A stretch of 64,000 bases of DNA from Phlebiopsis flavidoalba (taxonomy: Eukaryota > Basidiomycota > Agaricomycetes > Polyporales > Phanerochaetaceae): assembly GCA_035772785.1 (NCBI GenBank), contig JAOCPU010000084.1, positions 23,729 through 87,728 of the forward strand, read 5' to 3'. The notes below the pieces were generated by a model, which saw nothing but the letters and a program-made list of their open reading frames with translations, was not told the DNA's origin and did not search any database. This document shows positions 47,282-59,249 of the stretch, piece by piece (positions within the stretch are counted from its first letter, which is position 1; the number at the start of each line of letters is the position of its first letter). Position numbers and translations under genes: made by a program.

Positions 47282-48472
47282 TCATGGTACCAGGTTAAAT
47301 GCAGCACGGCAGGCACACCCCCCATAGGGACCTTGTTCGCGAATGGGCAGAGCATCAGCGTCGGCAGGACTTAAGCTGAGATGGTCGGGGAAACACTCAC
47401 ACGAAGACATTCTTCCCAGTAAGACCTTCGAACTTGCGTTCATTATACAGCGCCCTGTCCTCCTTGACAGGACACAGCAGTGGGAAGAGTTCCGCCTGCC
47501 TATTGTGAGAAATACCCCCGCGAACGGCGACGACAGAATAAAAACCACCGCGGTAACTGCCTGGATCTCCGCAGAGGAGAGCAAGCTCACGGCAGCGCCC
47601 GTGCGCAGCGTTGGTGACGGACGACAGAATGGAGGCCATGATGGTGTATTGATAGCGACGAGTAGAGCTGCGGTAAATGTGTCGTGGGCAAGAGTTAGAG
47701 TGGATTTCATCACGTCGGGTCCAGGCTCTGCCTGTGTCACGGCTCGGGGCGTCGCGTGCCGTTCATGACGTCTCTTGAATCTGAGCTGCAGGGTTTCGTA
47801 AGCCTTGATCACGCGCAGGCAACCTCCGTAGACGAGTCCTGCACTGCAGCATGACACGAGTCCGATGGCACGAGATTTGCAGACGTGAATAAATAGCATG
47901 CATTGTTGGTTTGAATATGATGAGGTAGATAAGATAGAGACACAAATATCGGTGACAAGGAAACATAGATAAACTACACGAAAAAAAAACGCGGCGCATG
48001 AAATGGTAGCAATCAAGTCCGGGGCGGCGGTAGCACGAAACGCGCGGCTGTCAAAGGAACAAGGGTTGATTAGACTATATCTGCTGTTGTCCGAGCGCCA
48101 AGAGAAAGAGTGCGATGGCGACTCACGAAGGACAAGGACCACCGAGTGGGAGAGGCCCGCAAGCAGGAACGGAGCGCACAGGCGCGACGGACTCACACCG
48201 TCACCAGCCACGACTCTCGCGCTCCAACCCCAGCCCCCACCCCGCCACGGACCCCGCAAAAGTGAAGGCTAGAGGACCAGCGGGGATACCGGGCAGAAGA
48301 CAGAGCAGGCCATCGCCGGAGACTGCGATATTACCAACAACGCGGTGCCATGAAGGCGCAGCGCGGCGGAGTCAAAAGCGAGTCCCATAGCCGCCCCCAC
48401 GCCGGCAGCCAACTGGAAGTCGGACCTTGCATCACAGAGTCGCGGCAGAGAAACTCGACTGGATGGGTGCAA
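47282..48472 (-). CDS. Unidentified multi-exon gene
   Basis: A stop-free frame of 325 codons (48259-47282) is unusually long for non-coding DNA in this part. It contains likely introns: donor GTGAGT at ~48197, acceptor GACAG at ~48044. Segments such as STLTLAHDTFTAALLVAINT and AEIQAVTAVVFILSSPFAGV look coding and partly hydrophobic. An upstream exon at 48472-48269 ends with a splice acceptor (TATCGCAG). The exon at ~48120-48330 has a diverged copy at 63.79-64.0 kb, so this belongs to a small family. No function can be named; a membrane protein is possible. Confidence 0.35.
48121..48340. repeat. Block repeated at the right window edge
   Basis: Aligns by eye with 63791-64000 in the same orientation, with long shared strings (ACTCAC..GTCACC, CCACGG.CCC, AGAGGAC.AG, AGAGCAGG, CATCGCCGGA). 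I estimate well over 60 percent identity. On the minus strand both could encode a first exon ending at a GTGAG donor, so the cause may be paralogous genes rather than a transposon. Confidence 0.6.
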
Positions 48473-49667
48473 GCAGCCGCGTCCGGACGGGTGAAAGCGT
48501 CAGGAAAGAGGGTAAGTCTTCAAGTGCATCCGTCAAGGTTGACTTCGCCTGTGGTGGTCGCCCCCGCCGTTGCCAGAGAGAGATCGACACCGTGGTCGCC
48601 GATAAGCCGCCAGGTCGCGCTGCGCAAGGACCGAGGACAGGAGTCAAGGAGGGGGAGCTCCAGGCAAGAGAAGAGTATGTGTCCCCGTCGTAGGAGGAAG
48701 TCGTGCCCTGAATCGCGAAGCGGCGCCGGGGGGGGGGATGTCAGGCGTTGTCGCCACGAATAAGTCGCATTAGGTGGATTAAACGATTATTAGGCCGTAA
48801 TAGAATCCAAGAATCGAGTATCGAGACGGAGTGAGTATGACCGGGAGAAAGGACACGGACAAGTTGGGAACCACGACAGGTGTCGAGGAGAAAAAATGTG
48901 GCGGGGAATGTGGGGTAATTGCCAATAGTCGGAGAGGGTATGGCAATAGCACCAAAGAGAATCGACCATCCACACCAGGGTCATGATGGCCGGGCATTTG
49001 GGTTGAGATGTAAAGCACCGATGCTACTAGATGACGGTCGTGAACCGGATGGACTGGAATTGGTCCAATTGCTATGTGTAATCCGGTTCAGCACGACACT
49101 TTGCGCAACGTTCGTGACCGCCGGAGGATGTAGTATGAAGATTGTGATCAAAAAGCAAACTTGTATGTGTAGGCACCGAGGTTTCTGGAACGTCGTGAAC
49201 CGAACGAGGGTGAGTAGGCAATAGTGAATTTGGATACGAGCTGTGGGGGACGATGTTGCTGGAAACGTCGTAGTCGGTCGCAGACCGTCGATGAGGTCGC
49301 CGAAGAGCAGAAAGGAGTAAGAGGGAAAAGCGAAGAAAAGAAGAGAACAAGAAAAAGGGGGGTATCGTGGGTTTGAGCGGCCGATAGACGAGGGGGATGA
49401 AGGACACAGTAGAGCGACCTTAGTGGCAGGAAAGGCGATGAGCAAAGCCGAGCGATACCAGAGACGGGACCTTGCCGAAAACCAGTTCAGGTCACGCTGG
49501 GAGGAGGAAGGCCAACGGGCTTACAGATACTAGGTAGATATGAGCATGGGGGAAATGAAACAAGGGCCAGTCAGAATGCTGACGCTTCTCGTTGGACCAT
49601 TAATGCATGATTTTCGACTGCAGCGCGAGGGGACCCCAGGTGTGGAACGCGTCACATTGTCTTGAGC
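48473..49667. other. Intergenic, nothing recognised
   Basis: No domain on either strand. Contains a G run near 48729. Probably the promoter of the 48-kb gene and the 3' flank of the kinase-like gene. Confidence 0.35.
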
Positions 49668-51825
49668 CTAGGAGACGTTAACGGAGGTCGTAACACAGGA
49701 CGGGCTAGAAGGGGACTCGGGAGCGGGGGACACCGTTTCAATGGGACGGGGGACGGGAGGAATGTTGTCCTCAAGGGGTGCCATCGGAGCCACTCTCGCT
49801 GGACGCGAGAGGAACGTTGTCGAAGGAGTACTCAGATGCAAAGACGCATCGTCTTGCTGAGAGAGTAAAAAGGAACGCCGAGTCGTCGTCGTCGTACTCT
49901 TTTTCCGTGTCCCAGAGCAGACGACGCGTAGAAGAACTCGGGGATCGAGGGTCGACGGTGTACATGTCGGCCCGCGCCGCGGCAGTTTGAAGTTGTCCTT
50001 AGCGTTGTGCGGTTGGGGACAGGGTGAACGTTTCCTGGGGTTGGACTGCCGACGTCCGGGACAGTGGGTCGGTGCCGGAAGCAATGGCCTATCCAGTCAC
50101 TGAGAGCAGAGGATTAGTCAGCCGAATCGAGGCAGCAGGTGTCAAAGCGGGAGACTTACATGTCGCCCCACCAAGGGTGATCCATCAGTTCCCTCCAAGT
50201 GTGATCCTGGTAATGAGGGGTTGTTCACGAACATCTGTGCCACTGTGTTTAGCTGGCAAGTATGATGAAACGAATTTATGGATGCTCACAGTTTTGACAG
50301 GAAGTCTTGCGACTCCTGGTCCATGAAGTCGTCACCGAGCCCAGCTCTTGAAGGGAGGAAGAGAAGGTGTCAAATAGCGGTACCAGGGTCGTCTGCTTCC
50401 CAGGGAGTCTGTGGCAAATTATCAGTCTATCAGAAGCATGAGACCCGCTTCGACCAACACACGCCCTGCCCATCAGCATGTTGAAGACGCGTAACGGCGA
50501 ATGACCAAAACATCAGTTGTGTACGCTATACCCAACAACCTGAGAACCTGGTCGGGAGACATAACGGGTACTGTGCCGCAGATAGAAGTGATGAGAAGCT
50601 CGTGTCCAAGCTCGCTCAGGAGCGCATGCGGCATAGGGGTGCGTTCTGACCCCCCACCGACATTGTGACCCCAAGGGTCGACGAGTAACGAGTATGTGTC
50701 AGATCCGGAAAAAAAAGAAAGCATGTGTACTCGGGTCTTGATGTCGCGATTGACCGTAAAACATATGTTGTGGAGGGGTAGATATAGCACAGAAGCTATG
50801 ATGGACCTCCCTAAGTGTGTATGTCATGTATAACTGCCCACAACCCTGCCCAAGCCCAAGGCTGGTCGACGACTTACCGATGCTCGCGGCACTGTGACAC
50901 GTAAAACTGTGACACCCAGCACGGTAAGTGCATACGGCCCTCTCAAGCTGTAAGTGATAAGATAATCCATGTCGCCTCCGGTATGTAGCTGTTTCCTGTC
51001 AGCCCGTTACGTTTGAGTCATTGCCCCCACAACGCAACAATGGCAGTATCTCCGCACTATATACGGTCGAGAACGGTTAGTAAGTGGCGCCTTGTCGTGA
51101 AAACTGCACCGAAAGAAACTCTATACTAGAGGTATTCGGGGTCTCCCCGCTAGTGGCAAAGATACACACCACATCAAACAGCACACCCTTGTCTCACTGA
51201 TGAAGCGTGTTCTTCCCGAGCAACGCGTTTGTCCATCACTTTCATAGCGAGCTCTCTACCATTCGGGATGTCAGCTTGACGAGGTAAACGGTGCGCACAC
51301 ATTTCCCGCACAGCCTCCAAGACGCCGAATGGACTTGAAGTCGTTCTTGGATAGCTGAAGGGGGGCACGAAGACGTTTGGTAGGTTTGGTGACGGCGACT
51401 GTTGAGGAGGCGACCGCTATGCGGTCGTGAAGAGGCGGGAGAGAAGGCGCACTAGCGCGGAGTGGCGTTCATATAGCGGTGGGGTCATGAAGGAGGGACG
51501 TTCTGATGGATAAGACTTCAGGGCTGTTGCAGCGTCCCGTAGCTTTGAGACCGGGCAGCTCGCGTTCAGCGGCAGGATCGAAGCGAGGCTGAGCAAATTA
51601 GTTGGAAATGCATTCGAAACAGAGCGATTAGTTTTTCATAACCAGGTGTGGATAGCTGTGAGGCTCCTTCTCGTTCACGGTCGACGTGAGTGTCAGGCTA
51701 GAGATAGTCGTTTATGAATATAGTGGCCATGGAGGAAATGTATGGACGTACCTCTGATGTCCATGTTGACAGCACTTGGGCTCTCGTTTACGCCCAAGTA
51801 GTTTGATACGACCGAAGAAACCCAT
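49668..51825 (-). CDS. Degenerate AGC-like protein kinase homolog
   Basis: Start MGFFGRIKLLG (51825), then SPSAVNMDIR before a GTACGT donor. A kinase N-lobe is seen at 51.35-51.2 kb: LSKNDFKSIRRLGG, then FAMKVMDKRVAREEHASS, where AMKV holds the ATP-binding Lys. The C-lobe at 50.8-50.5 kb reads LHNICFTVNRDIK (NRD instead of HRD, and no Asn after it), SLLVDPWGHN (DPWG instead of DFG) and ICGTVPVMSPDQV (SPD instead of APE). The tail carries PWEADDPGTAI, GDDFMDQESQDFLSKL and an acidic Ser/Pro C-terminus ending SCVTTSVNVS (49668). By motif loss, catalysis is doubtful. Exons are joined across frame changes. Confidence 0.5.
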
Positions 51826-52401
51826 TGTAGAAGAAGAAAGATGATGCGAACGCGAGAAGGAAAATGAGAAAAGAGAAAGAGGCAAAACAAAACAAGAACA
51901 GGTGGAAAAGGTCAAAGGGACAAGAGGCTTCAGCTCTTCTGAGGGACGGACTCAAAAGGACGACGGGTGTCAGCCCCAGGGGGAGGCTGACTATCCTCGG
52001 CCGCGGACGTTCGCCGGGTCGGGTCGATTTTCGGCGGGGCGACGGATCATGGAGGCTACGATACGTACTCCTGGCCGGCGAAAGTCGATTCTGACTCGAG
52101 AATGAGTGCGCTCCTGTGCGCCGCGGTCCGCAAACCACCATGCAAGCGCTGACACAGTAGAGGACCAGCAGTGTTGGCGCGTCACCGTATTGATGATGCG
52201 CCTCAGCGCTTACTCAGTGCTCTCTCGTTGGCACACGGACTGTCATCAGAGAGCGTACATAGTTATCATCGTGAGGATAACATCGACATATTGTGACTAT
52301 AAACGTACTGTAAAGTCCATCTTATAGCCTCATATATGATTTGCTAACCCTTAAAACGATGCCCTTAGCTTAGCGTCGGGGCTTTTTCGAAGCATACCAA
52401 C
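51826..52401. other. Intergenic, nothing recognised
   Basis: Divergent spacer between the kinase-like gene and the first APH-like gene. No domain. Confidence 0.35.
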
Positions 52402-53495
52402 ATGTCACACCTTCTTCGTCATCGACGGCCCTCCCATTCAGATCTCTTTCTATATCGTGCGCTTGGTATTCTGGCGGACTTGATAGAAGACATATTTGGG
52501 CTGTTTCAAGAGTGAACGCCCGAAGACTCTGGTGAGCATGAGTTCCTTGTCTCGCCACATCATGAAACCTCAATGGGCCTGTGCACTGTAGCCGTTACCA
52601 CGTAACTGAGTGGAGTGTGGACGTTCTGCTCTGAGATGTGCAGAAAGGCAGTACCACTCGAGGATGGTCAAAATGCATTTTGGAGATAGCTCCATCCTCT
52701 GTTGTTGTTCTGACGACGCCACAATCGCGAAGTTCCATCATCATTTGTCACCCTCCCGCCTCACTTGAGCAACAGCACGAGATACTCCATATGCTCTTCG
52801 TCCTCGAACACACACTGACCATTCCCATCCCCACAACCTTGGAAAATCGTTTTCCGCTTGATAAGGGACGCTTCGGCTTCGGCTTACATCATCATGGACT
52901 TACATACATGGACAGTTTTGGCTGCCCCATCGCGCCTGCCTCAACTGTCGCTCTGGGGCAAACTGCGTGTCGCATGGATTTTACGGAGCTACGTACGAAC
53001 AACTACGTCGTATTAAACGCTCCCGCCCGGTTATGCCTGGTCGCCCCCCCTCCTTTCTTTTTCCCTCTTTTTCCCCCCCCTTCCCCACTCTTCGGGGAGG
53101 AGCCGGATATTCTTTCCGAGGGAACGATAGACAGTTTGCGCCTATCAGGTCCTTTCGCCACCGCTGCAGACCTCAACACGTTCATCAAACAACAGATCCT
53201 GCTACAACGGCGGTATAGACGTCCCCCAGGATATGAAATCCCCGAGTCCGCTTGTTTTCACTCATGCCGACCTCAACATGCGCAACATCATTCTCGATGA
53301 CAGCGGTCGAGTGTGGCTTATTGACTGGGGCCTGGTCGGGCTTCTATCTCTGAAGTCCTGGGAGTTCGTTCTCATGACATTGACAAGCAGGAGCGTCGTT
53401 CTCCAAGCACCCCTCTTTCGTGGAGGCGTTGTGTGCCGTTTATCACCGGTCCTGACTTCGGTCGCTATCGATGGGTCGCTGGGCGTGCTCCATAA
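52402..53495 (+). CDS. APH-like phosphotransferase, tandem copy 1
   Basis: Member of the aminoglycoside phosphotransferase/choline-kinase-like fold (APH, PF01636), which is expanded in Agaricomycetes; substrate unknown. MSHLLRHRRPSHSDLFLYRA starts at 52402, then LGILADLIEDIFGLF and an intron after KTL. The middle part reads KLRVAWILRSYV, SGPFATAADLNTFIKQQI and GYEIPE. The catalytic region is FTHADLNMRNIILDDSGRVW (Asp and Asn of the catalytic loop) and LIDWGLVG (metal-binding Asp). The end is VPFITGPDFGRYRWVAGRAP, stop 53495. C/T homopolymers at 53.04-53.09 kb and other indels split the frame. Confidence 0.7.
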
Positions 53496-54253
53496 AGTAA
53501 GAAGTGCCCAGCAAATCTTACACACGCGTACAACAAGCCCGTATTGCATAGGCGTTTTGCCGCGATTCTACGGAAACTAAATTACCGCGTTACGGCCTCA
53601 ATCTTTGAAGCGACCAAGGGAGGAGAGTCCTCCTAGAGCAGATATCTTAAAGCCCAAAAAATGCTTACACCCTGTTATTCTCAACTCACCAATTGTGACT
53701 AGGATCACGCCTTTCCAGCGTGACGTGTCTATCTACAGCATTGATGCGCTTCGGGATAATATTATAATTCTACTTCCCTCCGAGGCTCAACGTGACTTGT
53801 CAATTCATAATACGTTAGCCCCATCATCGCTTCCGACCCAATGAAGTGTGTAGTATATGCTTGTACAATTAAACGTGCCTACAAGAGGTCCACCAGACTG
53901 CATCCGACTCCTCCAGCTGTTGCAGGAGTGGGGGTCTGGCTCGCACTCCGAGTCTCCGACGCCGCCACTATTAACCTAGCAAAAAAGGCGAGGTGGGCAA
54001 ACACGCGCCTCTCACGACTCACGAGCAAACGACAGTACTAGTCAAGTCCGGACCCGGACTTAGCGCTCAGTGCCCGCCGACCTCGGCGGCTCAAGCTCGT
54101 ACTTATGTTGGCACCGGACCACCATCATAGAAGCGTCCTTATCGAGGTGAGCACAACTATATACATACCGTCAAGTACGACTCATGATCTCGTATACGAC
54201 TCGCTCGATCCTTACATACTGCCTGTAGCGGGCCTCTTTGAAGCCATATCCAC

Positions 54254-55285
54254 ATGTCACGAACCTTTTGACTCATCGACGATCCCCCCATTCAAATTTT
54301 TTTCTATATCGTGCACTTGGTATCCTGGCGGATTTGATAGAAGATGCTCTGTTGGGCTGTTTAAGAATGAACGCCCGCAAAAGCATGGTAAGCATGGTCG
54401 CATTGCTCGCCACATCATAGGAACCTGCTGAGTCTGTGCGCCGTAGCCGTCCCACGTAACCGAATGGAGCGAGGAGTTATGCGTTGAAATGTGCAAAAAA
54501 GCGATACCACTCGAGGGTACTAAGCCTTCCTTTGGACGCGGCACCATATTCAGCATCGACGACGCCACAATATCGAAGTTCGTCCTTCGTGATTATAGAA
54601 GCTCTTTTGACCAACAGCACGAGGCACTCCACATGTCTTTTGTCCTCGAACACACTTCAATTCCCATTCCACAAATTCGCAGAATTGTTACATTTGAAGA
54701 GCCACACTTCGCCCATATTCTTATGGACTTTATCCATGGACAGCGGCTGGATCGCGCCTGGCCTCAGCTTTCATTCTGGGCCAAATTGCGCGTCGCATGG
54801 ATTTTACGGAGCTACGTCAGGCAATTCGCCCGTGAGGCGTATTGACTGCTCTCGCTCGACTATTACCTGGTCCACTAGGAGAGGGCCCGCGATTCTTTCC
54901 CGAGGGAACGATAGACAGTCTGCGCCATCAGGCCCCTGTCGCCACTGCTGCGGACCTTAACACGTTCATCAACAACAGATCCAGCTATAAAAAACGGCGG
55001 TATAGATGTTCCTCAGGGATACAAGATCCCTGAGCCGCTGGTTTTCACTCATGCCGACCTCAACATGCGCAACATCATTCTTGATGACAGCGGTCGAGTT
55101 TGGCTTATTGACTGGGATTGGTCGGGCTTCTATCCGAGGGGTCCTGGGAGTTTATTCTAATGACTAGACAAGCGGAGACCCATTCTATATAGAAACCCCC
55201 CTTTTCGTGGAGGACGTTGGTACCGTTTACTTCACCGATCCCGACTTCGGTCGGTATCGCTGGGTTGCTGGGTCGTCTTCCATAG
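54254..55285 (+). CDS. APH-like phosphotransferase, tandem copy 2
   Basis: Same architecture as the copy at 52.4 kb. MSRTF at 54254 is followed after shifts by RRSPHSNFFLYRALGILADL, KAIPLEGTKPSFGRGTIFSI, DDATISKFVLRD, LEHTSIPIPQIRRIVTFEEP, HILMDFIHGQRLDRAWPQLS, FWAKLRVAWILRSYVRQF, RFFPEGTIDSLRHQAP, ATAADLNTFINNRSS, LVFTHADLNMRNIILDDSG and WLIDWDWSGFYP. The end matches TDPDFGRYRWVAG. An in-frame stop after VRQFAREAY (54844) and several indels suggest pseudogenisation or sequence error. The catalytic Asp/Asn and second Asp are present. Confidence 0.7.
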
Positions 55286-56486
55286 AGTTTCGCATCAGTG
55301 CTTTTGAAAAGTCCGGAATTTATACAGACCGTTTCATGACTTCATTACACACCTGTCCAGGTTCAGAAACTTGTTAACGGTACTTACAAGTCATGTGGTA
55401 AGTCTAGCTTGTGTGCATCCAGTGGTCGGTTACCATCCTCGCCACAACCGAGTACGCGGGAGTCTATTCTCCTGTTATACTGGGGCACGAGCCGGAGGCA
55501 GTGCGATTAGCATCATCGCCATCGTAGTGCGTCCAGAAGTTCTACCATGTTTCTGTCTTCCTTTTGCCACGGCTCCAGCTGGGTCTTCGTATGGATGACC
55601 GCGGTGTTGGCAGTCACTGGTTGCGTTTCTCTGCCATGAGTCGACCATATGCGTTGGACGCGGGCCAGGGTCGGGATTGACAGCAAGAAATACCGCGACA
55701 TCGGTTCCCAATACCTGCCTTAGCACTTACATCGATCTACAGGAATCAACAGGACCCCTTGTGTACTGTACGCGTAAGCCCTAGTGAACGCCAGCCATTG
55801 GTCATACCATCTACATGCACCATTAAAGACCGTCGATGCGCTTCGTAGACAATATTTCTACTTCTTTCAGAGGCTCGAAATCACCAGGGGGATTCATTTT
55901 GGGTGACAATATTCTGCACACGGGACCGATCTCAATTTACATATCTTTCACTTGTTGTAGCGATACTTGTCTCAAACATCCATCACGAGCTGCGCGTAAA
56001 GGAATGTTACTGTATTTTCTGCCACTTTTGCGAGAAAGTCGAGGCTACCCCCGCAATCCGGACAGACTTTTGGAAAATCTGAGACTCTATTCCCTGTTCA
56101 TTTCTACTAGTTCATTTCACAAAACCGGATTTTATCCGGGTTGGGCTAGCCTCCTGGCGGTGTCTACACAATTCTCCAGGGCCCTCACGCATCTGGCAGA
56201 GTCTGGCAGCTGCCGAACGCAGGGTCTAGCGCCTGGCATGACCCGACATTCCGGCGATATCCGCCGCTTGTAAGCGGTAAACGTGGGTGTTCAGAAACTA
56301 CTGCGACGACCTCAACAGCCCTTTCCGCTGTCGACGCCGTCTGCCTTTGGGAGACTAGCGACGATCGCAGCTGGCAAGCGGAGTGTATAAAAACATATTG
56401 TGCAGAAGTAAGTTCCTCGAATAATGTTACTCACGACCCAAACTTTAAAAATAACTACGATATTGTGGACCACCTCCGTATACAGT
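55286..56486. other. Intergenic between APH copies 2 and 3
   Basis: 1.2 kb with no recognised gene. One 145-codon ORF (55836-56273, +) has no domain. Confidence 0.4.
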
Positions 56487-57497
56487 ATGTCCCGAAGTCA
56501 ACGACAACTAGTTCAGACCCTTTTGTATCGCGCACAGGGAGGGTCGGCATTTTAGCCGATATCATAGAAGATACTCTGGGTTTATTCAAGAACTCGCGTC
56601 CACAGAGCATGGTTGGTCGAGACCTACGCTTGTCCTCTCTTGTGTGTTGACCAAGTTCCTATCCTGTAGCCATCCCAGGCGGCTCAATGGAGCCCGGAGT
56701 CATGTCTTCAGAAGTGCAGGCAAGCTAAACCGCTAGACGATGCGAGAACATTTTTGGGCGAAGGCTATGTATACTCCATTGATGACGCCACAGCCGTGAA
56801 GGTCGCGATGGACTTCGCTCTCGACGTCACACCAGGCGAAGAGCGCGAGGTGCTCAATATGCGCTTTGTCCTTGAACACACCACGATCCCCACCCCTAAT
56901 ATCTACACTGTCATCCCACTGCCAAGCGGTAGCCAATCGTACATGGTGATCGACTATATACAAGGGCAGCGACTGGACCACGCGTGGGCCTCGCCTCTCC
57001 ATCTGGGCCAAGCTCCGCGTCGCCTGGACACTTCGAAGCTACGTACGACAACTACGACGTATCACTCACACCCCGCTCCTCCATACCGGGACCCCTGGGG
57101 AACGGTCCCAGAAGGTTCCCGGAAGGAACCATAGACAGCGTACGACAGTGCGGCCCCTTTGCGACCCCCGCCGATCTCACCAGATTCATCAACAACAGAT
57201 CCAGCGGCAGTAGGGGCAACGACGTACCCCCGTGAATATGTGGATCCAGAACCTTTGGTCTTTACTCATGGTGATCTCAACATGCGCAACATCATCCTCG
57301 ATCATGACGGCCTAGTTTGGCTTATTGACTGGGGCTGGTCGGGCTTCTATCCGAAGTCCTGGGAATTTATCATGATGATCAGCCAAGCTGAAGATCATCC
57401 GGGCGGAATCACACCTCCCTCATGGAGGCGTTGTGTACCATTCGTCACTGATCCTTATTTCGGTCGCTATCGATGGCTAAAAGGACTGCTTCCTTGA
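56487..57497 (+). CDS. APH-like phosphotransferase, tandem copy 3
   Basis: Best preserved of the three. MSRSQRQLVQTLLYRAQ (56487), then in a shifted frame GRVGILADIIEDTLGLFKNS. It continues YVYSIDDATAVKVAMDFALD, VLEHTTIPTPNIYTVIPLPS, MVIDYIQGQRLDHAW, SIWAKLRVAW-like and RFPEGTIDSVRQCGPFATP, then DLTRFINNRSS, EPLVFTHGDLNMRNIILDHD (HGDLN..N catalytic loop) and VWLIDWGWSGFYPKSWEFIM. It ends WRRCVPFVTDPYFGRYRWLK with GLLP at 57497. Family role is phosphoryl transfer to small molecules; the true substrate is unknown. Confidence 0.75.
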
Positions 57498-58071
57498 CGC
57501 ACCCGCAGTCTTCCGACATGTACGTAGTCACGGTCGCGATTTGTTCAAGTGAAACATGTCCAGCAATTAACGAAATCTTTTGTTAACATGTCATGGAAGA
57601 CACGCCTTATTTTCGGAGACATTATAGTCTGTTTCCATCTTCATTTCTCGCATTCTTTAGCATGTATGGCTTCTGTCAACAACAGTTGAATATCAAAGAA
57701 ATTTCGGCCGCGTCAAACGCAACACATGCAATCACTACTTGTCGCTCGCCCATGGACCATCATGCATCATGCTGGGAAGCTGCCAGTGTATTGGTTCCCA
57801 ATACCCTCCCCAGTGTACCCAAATACAGGTGAACGCGATGTGCTGTGCGTGTGACACTTTCTATGTTATCACCCGCACTATCTGAGCTTTCTAGGGTTTG
57901 TGCAGCCCGAGCGTAGTGCAGAGCAGCTTGATGAGGCACGGCAGCGCCAGGCAACCTCGAAGCCACGTTCCAAGACACATGCTTAAAAAACCATCGGGCT
58001 CGTATAAAAGCTCTTTCTAATTAATGCAAGTCGGATTCTCGCATCCTCTGACCCATCGTGAACGCCCTATC
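57498..58071. other. Intergenic, nothing recognised
   Basis: About 570 bp, AT-richer, with a TATAAAAG string at ~58003 that is well placed for the plus-strand gene starting at 58072. Confidence 0.45.
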
Positions 58072-58845
58072 ATGGACATTGATCCAAACCAATTGATCGA
58101 AGTGCATGCATGCCTTGCAGAGCTGGTGAGTTATAAGACTATTCCTTCTTGACATGGAAACTCAACGTCGCCCGGTTCGATCAAAACATCTACGCCACAA
58201 GCTAGTAGAGCACGGTCGTGATCCTAGCGAGAAATCACGATTCTGGTTCTCCGATCTCAAAGCTAGTGACTTTGGCGAAGTCGTTACTTCAATCATTGTT
58301 CAGCCTTGCAGGTCTCGTGAATTTACCCACCCAGAGAAACTCTGCCCGGCCTCTGCTACATTGGCGTTTCTGTGCTGTCACTGCGCGCGGCGACTAGAAG
58401 ATAAAGTTGTATGCTTTATGTTTGACATTGAGAAGGAGGAGGGGTTACCGAGGTCAAGGAACGCATACATTGCGTACGTTGTTTCGAGCCATTTAAACGT
58501 ACAGGGATAATCAAGTACTGACTCTTTTCGGGTAGTGTAAACCGCTCTGGTTACCTCACGTCCTTGCGGGCCGTCGACGAACTTTGCAGACGATTCGACT
58601 TCGATCAGACCCTCGACGTGACCTTGGCCAAGCTGATCGGCCTCATCATCAAACACAAGCTTCATCGTTTTAGGCTTGACTCGAATCGCAGTGGATGTCT
58701 ATGCTGGACTCAGCGCGTGGTCTCTCAACTTGAGGTTGATGGATGGATTTCAGAAGAGGCTGCAGATACAGTCGAAAAGACAGTGGAGAAAGCTCGTGAA
58801 ATTGATACTGTGTGGTGTCCAGAAGATGATGGTCGCTTTGACTGA
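58072..58845 (+). CDS. Unidentified Agaricomycete-type protein
   Basis: Start MDIDPNQLIEVHACLAEL (58072), followed by a GTGAGT donor. Later exons read SREFTHPEKLCPASATLAFL, EDKVVCFMFDIEKEEGLPRS, then after an intron SGYLTSLRAVDELCRRFDFD, LDVTLAKLIGLIIKHKLHRF, SGCLCWTQRVVSQLEVDGWI and KAREIDTVWCPEDDGRFD (stop 58845). The GC-x-CW pattern before a long helix faintly recalls the DUF7770 family, but I am not sure. A TATAAAAG lies about 65 bp upstream of the start. Confidence 0.5.
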
Positions 58846-59249
58846 ATTTCTCTGTTCTCTATACACAGATGTGCTTTGTGAGAGTAGATTCGCTTCCAGC
58901 CTGTAATCGTACTCCGTCTCGTTGCGGCAATCGTATCTAACGGTGTTGCGAAGCGACTAGCGGTGGGGCGTGTTGTCCCCCCCCTTCCCCGCGTTGTTGC
59001 ATCTAGGGTCCGTGGGCTATTGGGTGTCTCACGTCTTGAGCGCAATGATACGGTGACCTTTGTGCATAGCTCTCACTTCGGAGCCATTGCATGTACTCAT
59101 TTTATCCGCAAGGTGCATTGGGTACCCACGCCTGAGAATCCTTGGTAGTGTGTCTGAAGTGAAAGTTTTGTCGATTCCTTGGTGGTGAGCTATGAAAACA
59201 TTGTTCAAAGCTGCGTTCACATAATTCGTTTGAATATTCTTGAATATTC

